From Capitella teleta (taxonomy: Eukaryota > Annelida > Polychaeta > Capitellidae): a stretch of 64,000 bases of DNA. Under the pieces are notes generated by a model. The model worked only from the letters and a program-made list of their open reading frames with translations, did not search any database and was not told the origin of the DNA. The translations under genes and the position numbers were made by a program. The DNA lies in assembly GCA_000328365.1 (NCBI GenBank), contig KB293180.1, forward strand, positions 714,010 through 778,009, given 5' to 3'. Within the stretch, counting starts at the first letter, position 1, and every line of letters begins with the position of its first letter. Shown piece after piece: positions 14,801 to 25,253 of this stretch.

Positions 14801-17800
14801 CATACCTCGACAAGCGGCAGAATAATCCAGGTATTAATTTGCAACCCGATCGAGCAAAAGAGTGCATCTGGGTCTGCGCGCAGACGGAGGTCTACAAGAA
14901 TGCCACCCACAAGCCACCTCATCAGGAAGCACTCACGTTCCAAAAAAAAAAAAAAAAAAAAAACTTGATCAAAAAACGTCACGGATTATGATTTTTTTTC
15001 TTAAACAAAATCTGAAGATTAATTTAAGTTAAACTTAGACTGACACGACCACAAGCTCATAAGTGTCTCGGTTTGCAGACATGCTTCCGGTGGTGCAACA
15101 GAACAATGTAAGAGCAAATATACTACTTTGGAGTATCTTTGGTAAGAAAATGGCTCGACATAGCAGGCAATTCGACTTATATGATTCGACGTATGGATAC
15201 TATATATGCATCGATCTTGTAATCTTATTTGTAATCAAGCGCAAATGATAAAAAAAGCTATGGTATAAACAATTACAATGCACCTGTTGACCTATGCGAG
15301 AATAGTCCCGAGTGGCCTACATTTCATCAAAGAGCCATGTATGTCAATCTGGGAGTGAGGGGGAAACCTCGTAAAACTTCATCAATAACGCTGAGCGTGT
15401 TCCCGCGTTTCAAGATGAAGAAACATTGCACGGCACACGAGGAAACATCAAGTGTTAAGGAACGAGTTGATCAGTCGCTATCTTCCCATGCATAGGATTG
15501 TCTGACCTGCAATCGATTGCAATAAGCGCAAAAAGGTCACAGACGTCAACAATTCTTGTTTTAAGTTGAAGCAACGTGATAAAGTCATAAATCGGATGTG
15601 CGAAGTACACACTCGTATGGACTGAGTATATGCACGATAAAATGACATAAAATATACACGAGCTTGATATACAAGGTGAAGTCTCTTGACATGGAAGTGC
15701 ATATTTCAGTCTCGTCCGCGATGGACAGAAGAAGGCGGGTCATATTGATGTCGATGTTCAACTATGATCGGAGCTTCGCACGAGTGCAAGTGCAATCGTT
15801 TCTCGATCATTCGATGAGAAATCGATGAGAGATCGATCGCAACGACGTTCCAGAATGGCGATTGTAGAAGCCGGAAATTGAGTATTGAGTTGTTTTTACG
15901 ACGAATGCGTTTGCAAGAAAAGCGTGAGATCCGAAACCAGAATTAAACCACGTGATCAGGCACGGAAAACGTAATCAAGAGTAGCAACCGAGCGATACGT
16001 GATTCGTTTGTTTAATCGTAGGTTTAAATGGCATACTACAAAAGGCATCGAAATTGTTTAATAGTCATCGTATATCATTATATGATTGTCAGAATCATAT
16101 TGTGAATCAGTCATTCATGCTGATAGCAGTCATTATCAGCATACGTGTATTACAAAATAATAGTTTTTAGTAGCGGTTAGACTACTTTGGTGTGCATATG
16201 AATCTACGTGTGTATAAACACTACATTAATATATGTAGTGTTTAATATATGTAGTATTAATATATAATATATAGCCTTTACATGTGCTATTCTCTCCTTG
16301 GGGCATCAGAATCGTGGATTGATTGAGAATCGAATGGGATATCGCCTTACTATCACACACTAATTAAAAAATGTGCGCAGGTCACCCGTGACCCAGCCCT
16401 TGACCGGGGTCATCGGGGTGCCATCCTCGTCCATCCTGCTCGTTTACAGCTTCTCTTTCTGTGATCAGAATTATACACCGATACACAAACGAATAAGCAC
16501 CGACGATGATATCATTATCAAGACGGTCCGATTATTGCATCAAATAACTTTAATTACTTTCTATTTTATGCAATACGACACGTAATCAGACAATTACTCA
16601 GGAAAATACATTGTAGCCGACCGCAAGATGTGCAATGCTCTCTGAGCTCATTTCGTAAAGGCTGCTAAGAGATAACACAGGGAGATCATGTAAAATTCAT
16701 GAAACGGAGCCATAAAGTGATTTGCTAAAACCGATCAGGGCTTCTAATTGATTTCTCCTCAATGGAATGAAAAGGAAAGAAAAATTGGGGAAACAAAAAT
16801 GGCGGAGATATGTAATAGCAGAAATGTATGTGGCAGTTTAATTGTGTATATACATGTACACGTATATACCGTATTAATAACTGAGTGCAATACAGTGTAT
16901 CATATGATTTGGTATAAATTATTCATTGTGCACAATACCTGTATACCTGTATTATGAAAAAATTTAGAAGCATAAGCCTATACATGTAGTCCATAGGTCA
17001 AACGCCCCATGATAGCGTATGGCAGTGATGGCACCATTGAAACCTTGTGTATTTGTACCACGTGCGATGTGAACAGTAGACACCTCTCGCAATCGTTACG
17101 TATTCCCAAATTGCAAGCGCACACCCTGAATCCATCATTGCCACCCACCTTGTCCAGGACGGACGTTGTTGAGGTGCCCCTGCGCCTGGTGCAGCAGATG
17201 TCGAGCGTTGTTTAAGAAGAAGCAACCGTCTTCGTAGATCGGAACCAACTTCCACCGGAAAGCCATGTTCACTCACGGAGCACGCATCGTCATCTCCTAA
17301 TTCCCACAAATCACTCGATGCGTGAACAGCAACAAAAGAACTCCGCGTCCCGGGATAAAACGCGCTTCTTTCAGCGCTGATTAACCGACGTACTTTGCAG
17401 TGACGACGCCGCCGAGTGCGCGAGACACCGGATCAATCGGTGACATAGCGCGGTGCTGTCCACCGCATGTGACGGACGCTCAGTGCATGCAGGTATATAC
17501 ACCGTCGGCGATCGAGCAGTCGCTGACTGGAGAGCTCATGTATGACGTTGTACTGGTGCGCGTTACATAATCCAAACCGTTCTGCCCCTTTCCAGCCCGG
17601 AACCCTTTACGCCGAATGACTCCACGATTGGCCCGTTGGCCAAGGGAACACGCTGCTCTCACGCAGTCATGAATACGCGAAGAAACGTCATTGTATACAA
17701 CGCCAGCCACACACGGCAATGATTGCTGCACGCGGATACAGACGGGTAATGGCTCAAAACCATAGCTGCTCTTTTGTGTCATTTTAAGGTGGTAATTATC

Positions 17801-20076
17801 AATTTTTAACCTATGGTGCTAACTGCTAAGCCAAGACCACTATAGGGATTTCTGGATATTGTATATATGTACTCGAGTAGCGATACCCATATTGGTGTCA
17901 ATAGTCATAATTGGTCGCTGGGTTTGAGTATACACATCAACACCATGGTCATCACATTACGAGTGTCCTAGCATCATTGTTATCCATTACATAAAAGCTG
18001 TCCCCAAACGCTTTATCAAAACGGCGATAAGGGGGACATCGCGGCCACCAAGGCCAAATCTAAGAGCTCGGATATTAATCACAAACGCTGGCAATCAGCT
18101 TCAGAAGAAAATGGGAATCGTTTGAAGGAGAAGGCGGCGATGATGGAAAACACACAAGTCTTTGTCCAACGGCTAAAATTATCCAACTCATCTATGCCCC
18201 TCCTTTTACATGAACACATTGTACATTGCAGCGTTGCCCTTTCTGCTAGATTTCCGCCGTCCGGTATTTATACCCTTAACCCCTCGTCTCATCTCACGTC
18301 CGCATTAGGACAAAGATCACGAGGAGTAAGACAACTCAGTCATCTGCACAATTTTGATTCTATGCATATACGATATAGCTAATATACATGTAGGACAAAC
18401 AATCGCTGTACGACAAGGAAGTGATATCTCCGAGACCCTGATGAGGGCGTTATCATGCTGAAGACGAGGATTAAGGAGATGTACTCCCCAAGGGACAGGA
18501 ACTTAGAAGGATGAAGGCCGAGTCAACAGGACGATACGGCTTTGTGTCAGTTGTGGTGTGTTTTGTCTGGCAATTCACAGCTCAAGCCCCTGGGGAATTC
18601 CCTGGGATCGAGCCCAAAGGCGAACAAAAAGAACGAAGAACGGGACAGCAAAATAAGATGGATGCACACGGGAGTGTAAGAGATGGCGAATCGACCTTGA
18701 AACGACACTCACTTCTAAAGAGTGATGCGGCGCCATTGGGGTGTCGTCTTCATTGTTTATACGTGAGAGGTTATCTATATACCTCGAGTCTGCGTACATG
18801 ATATGTGGGCGCGAATCTTATAAAGACGTATTAGTGTCATATTTATAAGAGCAGAATCGTGTACCTGAGGTGAGGGAGAGAGTGAAAAAAATAAATTTGA
18901 GCTTTTATGGCTATCATGCGTCTGTAATTCGATTCTGCGGTAGAAATAAGCGCGGAAATATTTATGAAGCTTGGGGTTACTCCGCGCATTTTGTGCGCAT
19001 TCGTGGAAACACTGCCTTTAGCCATGAGGCGAGAAAATTTAAAACTCGAACAAAGCGAAAATCGTGTAATTTTTCACATCTTGTACAGACAGACAGACAA
19101 AACATTTGTTGTGGTAAAGAAGCAAAGAAAAGAGTAAACAGTGAATAGATAACTTAGGAGACTGGCGTAATGGTCTTTCGGTCGCTGGCCGTATGTACAC
19201 ACAAATCTCTTGTACAATGCATACATTTTATTATTAGTGCAATATTCACACTATAATATACCACCACCTGAGGCACGGATGTCGACCAATCAGCATCCAG
19301 CAAAACCACGTGACGGTTGAATCGTCGATGCTTGTTGGCGAGAGGCCTCCCTGGCTTGAACAATATGACATTACGTCTTGTTATTGATTGGGATTAATTA
19401 GAGTTAATCGTCGACCTACACTGAACACTTTGAATAGATCAGCGCGTATAGGTATTAATGGATTTAAGGATACTAATTATGATTATATTTAACAGCAGGT
19501 ATATAATAATAACGATGTGCATACCCAGCATTTGTATTGCGAATTGTAATTTCGAGCATTTCATTGAGTTTTATCACGTCCATGTGATAGCTTCAATCGT
19601 GACGCGTGACGACAGGAAATCACATCATTAGATATTGAAATAAATTGCTGATCGGTAAAATGCTAGTCGGCCTAGTATGGGGGTGATATAAGGACAGTTT
19701 AAAGATAGTCGTCGAACTCTCAGTCATTGCCAAGGCAGCAGTCTTTTTCAGTGCCTCGATCCGGTCGTTAGCGACGATCACGAGAACACAAAGCTTATGA
19801 CCTATAAATAGTGCAAACACGACACAATGCGTTCATCCCTGGATAAATTGATGATTCGTGGGGTCGGTGGACACATATCTGCGGCGTGTGCGTTGTAATG
19901 ACTGCATGCATATTTAGAGCTGTCTTCCTTACTAAGGAAGATGTACGGTAATCATAACGCACTATTACACACAAAATCATAACGTTCTTACCTGCCAGTA
20001 ATCCGTCCATTTGTTTGAGGGCTTCAGCCAGCATGTCACTCGCCTCCATTACGCTGCTGCGACCGTTGGATGACAT
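2890..20076 (-). CDS. PPFIBP1: Liprin-beta (PPFIBP family), 5' part of gene
   Basis: This encodes a cytoplasmic scaffold of the liprin family, which pairs with liprin-alpha and LAR-type phosphatases at adhesion and presynaptic-like sites. Exons in transcript order are 19992-20076, 10873-11087, 6865-7083 and 2890-3111, and their phases join cleanly. Exon 1 reads MSSNGRSSVMEASDMLAEAL then KQMDGLLAG, matching the conserved liprin-beta start (ASDMLA.AL.QMDG). Exon 2 has RLIGELRHLLEGVED and FLCAWLLQSQ, matching the next conserved block. Exon 4 has the coiled-coil segment LEFDKESLLLQVSVLGDQIE then AQEEKIRSLE, close to vertebrate liprin-beta. Exon 3 (Ser-rich, then RRRRRLLEQSEAEDLL) fits in phase but is not conserved, so it is the weakest. 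The rest of the coiled coil and the SAM domains must lie beyond position 1. Decamer copies overlap or adjoin the donors of exons 1 and 4. Paralogue number is uncertain; the symbol marks the family. Confidence 0.88.
3112..6864 (-). other. Liprin-beta intron 3
   Basis: A 3.75 kb intron with seven decamer copies, among them direct repeats at 3143/3161 and 5493/5512/5531. Open stretches at 5273-5521 and 5583-5804 (minus) lie between motif clusters; the second has two hydrophobic segments. Neither resembles a known family, so they are not called as genes. Confidence 0.6.
7329..7682 (-). CDS. Unrecognised 117-codon open frame, basic C-terminus
   Basis: One of the longer open frames without a homologue in this window, and less AT-rich by eye than its surroundings. 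It ends in REAFNQNFKRFLSG followed by a Lys/Arg-rich tail (KKRKKKLPVN). Upstream is a hydrophobic stretch with several Trp. This resembles the last helix and cytoplasmic tail of a rhodopsin-type GPCR, but the NPxxY signature is missing, so the resemblance may be accidental. It lies inside liprin-beta intron 2 on the same strand. It could be a 3' exon, a pseudogene fragment, or a chance frame. Confidence 0.25.
   Translation of the reverse strand: MQNPFALVFSAFFWRCYLSYLTKNTSAIAAFASELMHHRRRVVHSTSSLTPVIPLDALWIWWKLQMVLFLWRPDSFYCPIKRFATSRVREAFNQNFKRFLSGAVTSGKKRKKKLPVN
9808..10050 (+). mobile_element. Probable tRNA-derived SINE, Leu/Ser-like head
   Basis: An A-box-like TTGGCCGAGTGAGTG near 9814 and a B-box-like GGGTTCGAATC at 9870-9880 are spaced as in a tRNA with a long variable arm. 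GGCCGAG (9816-9822) and CTCGGCC (9885-9891) could pair. A T-run and a non-tRNA body follow. A true tRNA is unlikely because the anticodon arm does not fold. End points are approximate. Confidence 0.5.
11331..11391. repeat. Imperfect hairpin, ~28-nt arms
   Basis: GTTTACTTGTTC and GAACAAGTAAAC pair perfectly around TGTAT. The outer arms TGTAGGTGCAA and TTGCACCTACA also pair. It looks like a small foldback or MITE remnant, or a structured RNA if transcribed. It lies within liprin-beta intron 1. Confidence 0.75.
17149..17266 (-). CDS. Candidate alternative first exon inside liprin-beta
   Basis: An ATG at 17266 opens 39 codons (MAFRWKLVPIYEDGCFFLNN, then ARHLLHQAQGHLNNVRPGQ) and ends at a donor GTGGGT after one extra base, phase 1. 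Liprin-beta exon 2 needs exactly a phase-1 partner, so splicing to it would keep frame. The peptide is not recognised. It could be an alternative N-terminus of liprin-beta from an internal promoter, or the first exon of a nested gene. The composition is clearly less AT-rich than its surroundings. No upstream acceptor is obvious, supporting a first exon. Confidence 0.5.
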
Positions 20077-22269
20077 TGCAGTGTTTCACCCGGGTGCTTT
20101 CTTTAAATTGCCACCTGGAAAGTAATGATAGAATAGAAAAATATTAATTTATCAACACAATGAACTTTGATAGCGAAACCTGCGCCATTTCACTAATTGA
20201 TGATGTCAAAAACAGTAGTTCACACGAGCGGTGCCAAGACACGAGTATAAAGTTCAGAAAGTAATAGTAACCTTAAATAAACCACTGAATATCAAAGGTA
20301 ATTAGCCTGGAAGAGGAAAAATGTTTCAGCTGCCTACGGGCACATCATTTTACAATACGAACTGGATAATGGATTGTCTGCATGCAGAGTATAATCATGA
20401 AGACCACCGACAAGTACAATGCAAGCATAGAAACAAATGTACAACGCTACTATATGAACAGCTAACTCAGAGTACATAGTAGTATGTAGAAATAGAACAG
20501 AGGGGAAGAGGTTTATATCATTATTTATATGGGTTTATAACTAAATATAGAATAGAGATTGAGATTGAACAGGCAGTCGTCTGCAAATGTCAATCGTGAC
20601 AGATCTGGTAAATGGACAATACGATTCGGTAGCGTGGGAGAGAGGAAGGGGGTGGAGTGAGATATACCTGACCTAATCAACCTCAAACGTGAGGAAAACA
20701 GACAGGCTTTTAATTGGCCAATTACAGGTAGTTTATAACAATCCCCTTTTTATAACAATCACCATTAATTGCGCAGTGGTGGTCACTTATACACTGACCA
20801 CTTGTATAGACCACAATGCTGGTTCTATCCGAGAGCGTCCAAATCCGATCGAAATACTTGATGTCTGTGCTGCGTGCACTCGAAAAATGCCTCGAAGAAT
20901 ACGAGCGACTAAGCACATCTGGCAGCTAGGGCAGTCAGACGTTACTCCCGTCTAATTTACAACAGCTTCCGATGAAAAACACCGAGAAATGCGCCGTCTA
21001 TGTTGGCATAGAAATAGCACTTGTTTCATGAAGTACGCTGCACATGTATTGCATTCAGTTTGTGTTACATGTATACATGTATAATGCAAAGTTTGAAATA
21101 TGAACACGGTGGCTTGATATCTTATTCGATGCGAGTGCAGTGCCCTCCCACCTGTTTTAATCATACAGGTGATACAGCCATAGATCACAGGTGAAATTCA
21201 TCTGATAACTCACCTGATCCGGTTGATCCAGTTTTCAACCTGCAGCGATTGCTAATCAGCACGTGGGCGAACTACACCCCAAAAAATTATAAATACCAGG
21301 TCCTTTATCTATATATACAGTACATATAGTGAGCACAGACAACAGTACAATTGTACATACTGGCATACGGAATATAGAATACTATATTTAAAATGACTCT
21401 CACATACATGTACTATCAATTATTAAATTTCAAATTACATCGCTATGCACTATGAGTATATGTATAATTATACATTATGTTTAACCTTTATTAAATAAAT
21501 AAGTATATGCACATGTTCTTATATAGCTTTCGATTTTATCCTACTCGATTTGTCTTTAACAGACCATGCACCAAATCCAAAGCTCCTTGTGCGGTTGTGA
21601 GCTGTACTTGCGCCAGGTATATATCAAATACTTCACTAACTCAACCTGTTAATCAGTTAATCTGCATGCATGCAATAATGAGAGTCACTGTGTGGACATT
21701 GCCATAAAGCATGCAGCCAGGATTAACATTCGCTTGTAATTTGTAAAATGCACCTGTCACGTACTATGGGATTATGTAATTTGGATGCAACGATGAAAGT
21801 CCGTGTTCAGAATGCATTTGTATGACGTCATTAAATGCCTCAGACTGAGAGGATATGGTGATTGTCTTATAATGAAGTGATTATGTGTTTATGCACAGCG
21901 CATATGCAAAGTATGATTAGAAAACTGCAAGCATGTTCATGCATACATGTTTATGTCAAGTTGCCATGCGGTCACTCCGCGGAGAACACTTTTTTTCTTC
22001 GACAAAGTACAATCAACAACACGTATGCTGCACATTTTATCGAGGGGCTAACTAAAAAAAGCTATTCACAAAAAGGTCATGGCAGATGCATTCATCAAAT
22101 AGACTAACGAGAAATGATATAGGCCTACTGAGTCAGCTCGTATTCAAGATACATTAAGTACGCAAATGTTATTAAATAAAAAACTTTTATCAACCCCACA
22201 GATGCTCATGTCCCACGCACCGAGATGTTAAATTGCCGAAATCTGCAAACCAAATCAGTTGTTTTTAAA
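20077..22269. other. Region between liprin-beta and GHL10 starts
   Basis: The two genes are divergent, with start codons 2.2 kb apart. No convincing exon, tRNA or transposon end was seen. The region is AT-rich with several short palindromes such as ACATGTATACATGT near 21067. Confidence 0.5.
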
Positions 22270-23621
22270 ATGGCAATCGGGTTGTACGTATTTCTGCTTT
22301 GGTTATCCACCATCGGCGCTTGTAATAAATAATTAGATTAAAGTATTCGTGAAATACTCATCTTTACCAAGGCATTGCAGATGAGGAGCCGGACATTGAG
22401 CTGAGGGGGTTATGGGTGGCCACAGTGGACAACATCGACTGGCCAACAGCGCCATCGGTCAGTCCAGAGGAGCAACAAGAGGAGCTATTGACGTACCTGG
22501 ACCTGATGGTTGAGATGAAAATGAACTGCATATTCTTCCAAGTGAGGCCAGTGGGAGACGCTTTCTACGAATCTGAGATTGAGCCATGGAGTGAGTTCAT
22601 GACAGGAGAGCAGGGAGTGGCCCCGGACCCCCTCTGGGATCCTTTGGCCTTCCTCGTGGAGCATGCGCATAGCAGAGGTATCCAGGTCCACGCCTGGATT
22701 AACCCGTACAGGGCTAAGGTGCGTACCTCATTGCTACTGTCATGCATGCCCCAGAAAAACTCCAACAGTTTAATGGCAACACAACAGAAGGTCTAGACCC
22801 CAGTCACATGGCAATTCGATACAGCGAATATGCTTACCCATACGGAAGCTACCTTTGGATGGACCCAAGCGCACAAGTTATCCTTGATCACATCTTGACA
22901 GTCGTAGATGACATCCTTGTGAGGTAAGCGCAACCGTTACTCAAGGTGAATGCGCACCTCGCCTCTTACCAGATACGAAGTTGATGGTCTACACATCGAT
23001 GACTATTTTTACCCCTTCCCCGAGGGCGGACTCGCCTTCCCAGACGAGGCAACGTATGCAGAGTACGTGTCTTCGGGAGGAACTTTAAGTCTGGAGGACT
23101 GGAGACGAGACAACGTGAACGAGATGGTTCAGGATCTGGGAAACTTGGTGTGGTCACACGACCGGATATTTAGCATTTCCCCTGCTGGCCTGTATCGCCC
23201 CGGACACCCAGAAGGGATGCCGCCACCAATCGTTGGCGGTGACCCGTATGAAGACATCTTTGCGGATTCCAAGCTGTGGTTGGAGTCTGGGTGGATGGAT
23301 TGGTTCATTCCCCAGGTTTACTGGGCCATTGCCCCGCCCGAGCAGAGTTTCCCGGAGGTATTGAGTTGGTGGCTGCAGGTGTCGGCTGACAGTGCACAGA
23401 AATTGGTCTTCGGCGGTACTGCTATCTACAAGATTGAACCTCCAAGTGACTGGGATCCACAAGAGATTGTCGATCAGATTGAAATATCTCGCCAAGAGGA
23501 CTTCCGGGAGAGGTTCTCAATGGGAAACGTACACTTCAGCGCTAAGTACTTTAGAGATGGTACGAAAAACATCACCGAACATTTCAAAGGCGTGTATTCC
23601 AAAGACGCCGCAATTCCATAA
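22270..23621 (+). CDS. Secreted GHL10 (glycosyl hydrolase-like 10) family protein
   Basis: Complete gene with exons 22270-22321, 22381-22718, 22769-22923 and 22973-23621, encoding 397 residues. Introns are 59, 50 and 49 bp, and all phases match. Exon 1 is a signal peptide (MAIGLYVFLLWLSTIGA). The mature part begins with the family hallmark RGLWVATVDNIDWP, then NCIFFQVRPVGDA and HAWINPYRA. VDGLHIDDYFYPFP (about residues 187-200) is the most diagnostic phrase, and IPQVYW follows later. The family (Pfam GHL10, which includes Bacillus YngK) forms a TIM barrel and is mostly bacterial; its substrate is unsettled, so a carbohydrate hydrolase acting outside the cell is inferred. An AATAAA lies 4 bases after the stop. 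Introns and the polyadenylation signal make bacterial contamination unlikely. Confidence 0.93.
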
Positions 23622-24137
23622 ATGAATAAAATCGCAACCATGAAAACCTGCTTAATTTGTAAACGATACAGACTATAATTGTAATTGTAAACCAATAACT
23701 ATCCAGCAGACTCAGCCATCAAGACAGCCGTAAATGGATAACATTTTGTCCCCTTAGAACAGATAGTTTGTGGAAAATGGGGGTTATGGCGAAAAACGAC
23801 GGATGGACATGTGCAACATTCTCTCGTTAATGTCTTTATTGGTGATTCATTAGAAAGGAATAGAACAATTCAGTATTTGAATTGAAAAGAAAGGAAAGAG
23901 AGAACAAAAGGAAAGAAACGAAGAAAAGGAGGGATCATTAAAAAAAAAAAAAAAAAAAAAAAAAATGTACAATAATTACATACTTATTTCGTGGAAAAGA
24001 TCATACAACCAAAACGATATTATAACTCTAGATACTTCTTGATTCAAGACACATTGTATAACTAATGAAAAACAATGCATAAACTAACTAAACTTAAATC
24101 CTTGCATGTATATATATTGTCTTATGCTGAACTCTGA
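23622..24137. other. Convergent intergenic region with A-run
   Basis: The 3' ends of the GHL10 and zinc-finger genes face each other across about 516 bp. AATAAA at 23625-23630 would serve GHL10. A pure A-run of about 26 lies at 23940-23965, preceded by a purine-rich stretch. Confidence 0.7.
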
Positions 24138-25253
24138 TCAATTAGGTTCATTTTTTATTTCAATTAACCCCACGTGATCGTGATCCTCAAACTCATCAGA
24201 AAGTGGCTCACATTTTACTTTATCTTGAGCGTATAAATCAGCTGAATTGTAGACTTCATCTCTCACTGCATTGGGGTCGTAGTTCTCGGACCTATCCATC
24301 TCAGTCTTGGGTTTTCTGGGAGGACTGAGTACTTCTACTTTGACGGGATTAATATTTTCACAAAAAGCCAAATCCCCGTTGTCTTCAATTTCTTCTTGCT
24401 TCACTGTTCGTTGTTGCAAGGTCCTCTTGTCCTTGTCTTTCTTCACAAGAAAGCAATTGAACTGATCCTTTATGTTGTGGTCCAATTTTACATGCTTCGC
24501 TAAGAGTCCAGATTGCGTAAACATCTTCTCACAATATCGACAACTGAGCTTCTCACCTGTGTGGGTTCGCTCATGGTTTTTCAGGTCCCTCTTGCAGGTC
24601 ATCGATTTATTGCAATATGCACAGGGAAAACTCGGCTTCTTACCAGTGTGTTTCCGCATGTGTACAACAAGGCTAGTTCTTTGAGTGAAAGCTTTGTCGC
24701 AAAGCGTGCATTGGTGAGGTTTTTCGCCGGTATGAACAAGCATGTGAGACTTTAGGGTCCATTTGAGACTAAAGGCCTTTTTGCACACGTCACACTCATA
24801 GGGCTTTTCACCGGTGTGTGTCCGCATGTGATTCGTCAGATGCTGAGACAACCGGAATCTCTTCTCACACAAGGAGCACTTGTACGACTTTTCACCGGAA
24901 TGCGTCTTCATATGACGTATCAAGCCACTGTGATCTGAAAACCCTCTCTTGCACACAATGCATAGGAGAGGCTTTTCACCAGTGTGTGTTCGTGTGTGTC
25001 GGGTAATGTGCGCCAATTGCGTAAATCTTTCACCACACACCTTGCATTCAAAGGGTTTCTCACCAGTGTGGGTCTGCATGTGAGTCTTGAGTTGATGACG
25101 ATTTCTGAAAGCCTTCTTGCACACGGCGCATTTGAAATTTCCTTCTTGGGGGCATGACTTCCGTGTCCGTCTCGGGGTGTTGCAGCGTTCTTTTTTTCCA
25201 GCCATAATCTTACTCCTGTCACTTTCTTCAGCAGAATTTCTTAGATGATACAT
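24138..25253 (-). CDS. C2H2 zinc-finger protein with eight fingers
   Basis: A single open frame of 371 codons. Eight C2H2 fingers follow one another from residue 42 to 259 with TGEKP-type linkers; the cysteine pairs are at 42/45, 70/73, 98/101, 126/129, 154/157, 182/185, 211/214 and 238/241. This is a sequence-specific DNA-binding nuclear protein by family. The acidic C-terminal tail has four psi-K-x-E sites (VKQE 284, VKVE 304, VKCE 346, IKNE 366), the consensus for SUMO conjugation. There is no KRAB, SCAN, BTB or ZAD domain. The ATG at 25253 is the first in frame; the Met at residue 17 (MAGKKER) is also possible, and an acceptor-like CAG lies between the two, so the true 5' end may be spliced from upstream. 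No orthologue can be named. Confidence 0.9.
   Translation of the reverse strand: MYHLRNSAEESDRSKIMAGKKERCNTPRRTRKSCPQEGNFKCAVCKKAFRNRHQLKTHMQTHTGEKPFECKVCGERFTQLAHITRHTRTHTGEKPLLCIVCKRGFSDHSGLIRHMKTHSGEKSYKCSLCEKRFRLSQHLTNHMRTHTGEKPYECDVCKKAFSLKWTLKSHMLVHTGEKPHQCTLCDKAFTQRTSLVVHMRKHTGKKPSFPCAYCNKSMTCKRDLKNHERTHTGEKLSCRYCEKMFTQSGLLAKHVKLDHNIKDQFNCFLVKKDKDKRTLQQRTVKQEEIEDNGDLAFCENINPVKVEVLSPPRKPKTEMDRSENYDPNAVRDEVYNSADLYAQDKVKCEPLSDEFEDHDHVGLIEIKNEPN

Larger units (their letters stand above)
11088..19991 (-). other. Liprin-beta intron 1
   Basis: An 8.9 kb intron containing the candidate alternative first exon (17149-17266), a hairpin at 11331-11391, and a poly-A run at about 14942-14963. A small acidic open frame at 11981-12127 (+) starts MERAPGDLIHYFALMAKSY. 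A 146-codon Cys-containing frame lies at 13136-13576 (minus). Neither frame is recognised and either could be chance. A tRNA-like A-box phrase (TGGCGTAATGG) lies near 19164. Confidence 0.6.

Noticed and set aside
15381-15391. Decamer-like ATCAATAACGC
   Set aside because: An inserted A breaks the core; counted as chance.
22485-22765. Long minus-strand frames opposite the GHL10 gene
   Set aside because: They are shadows of the real + strand exons.
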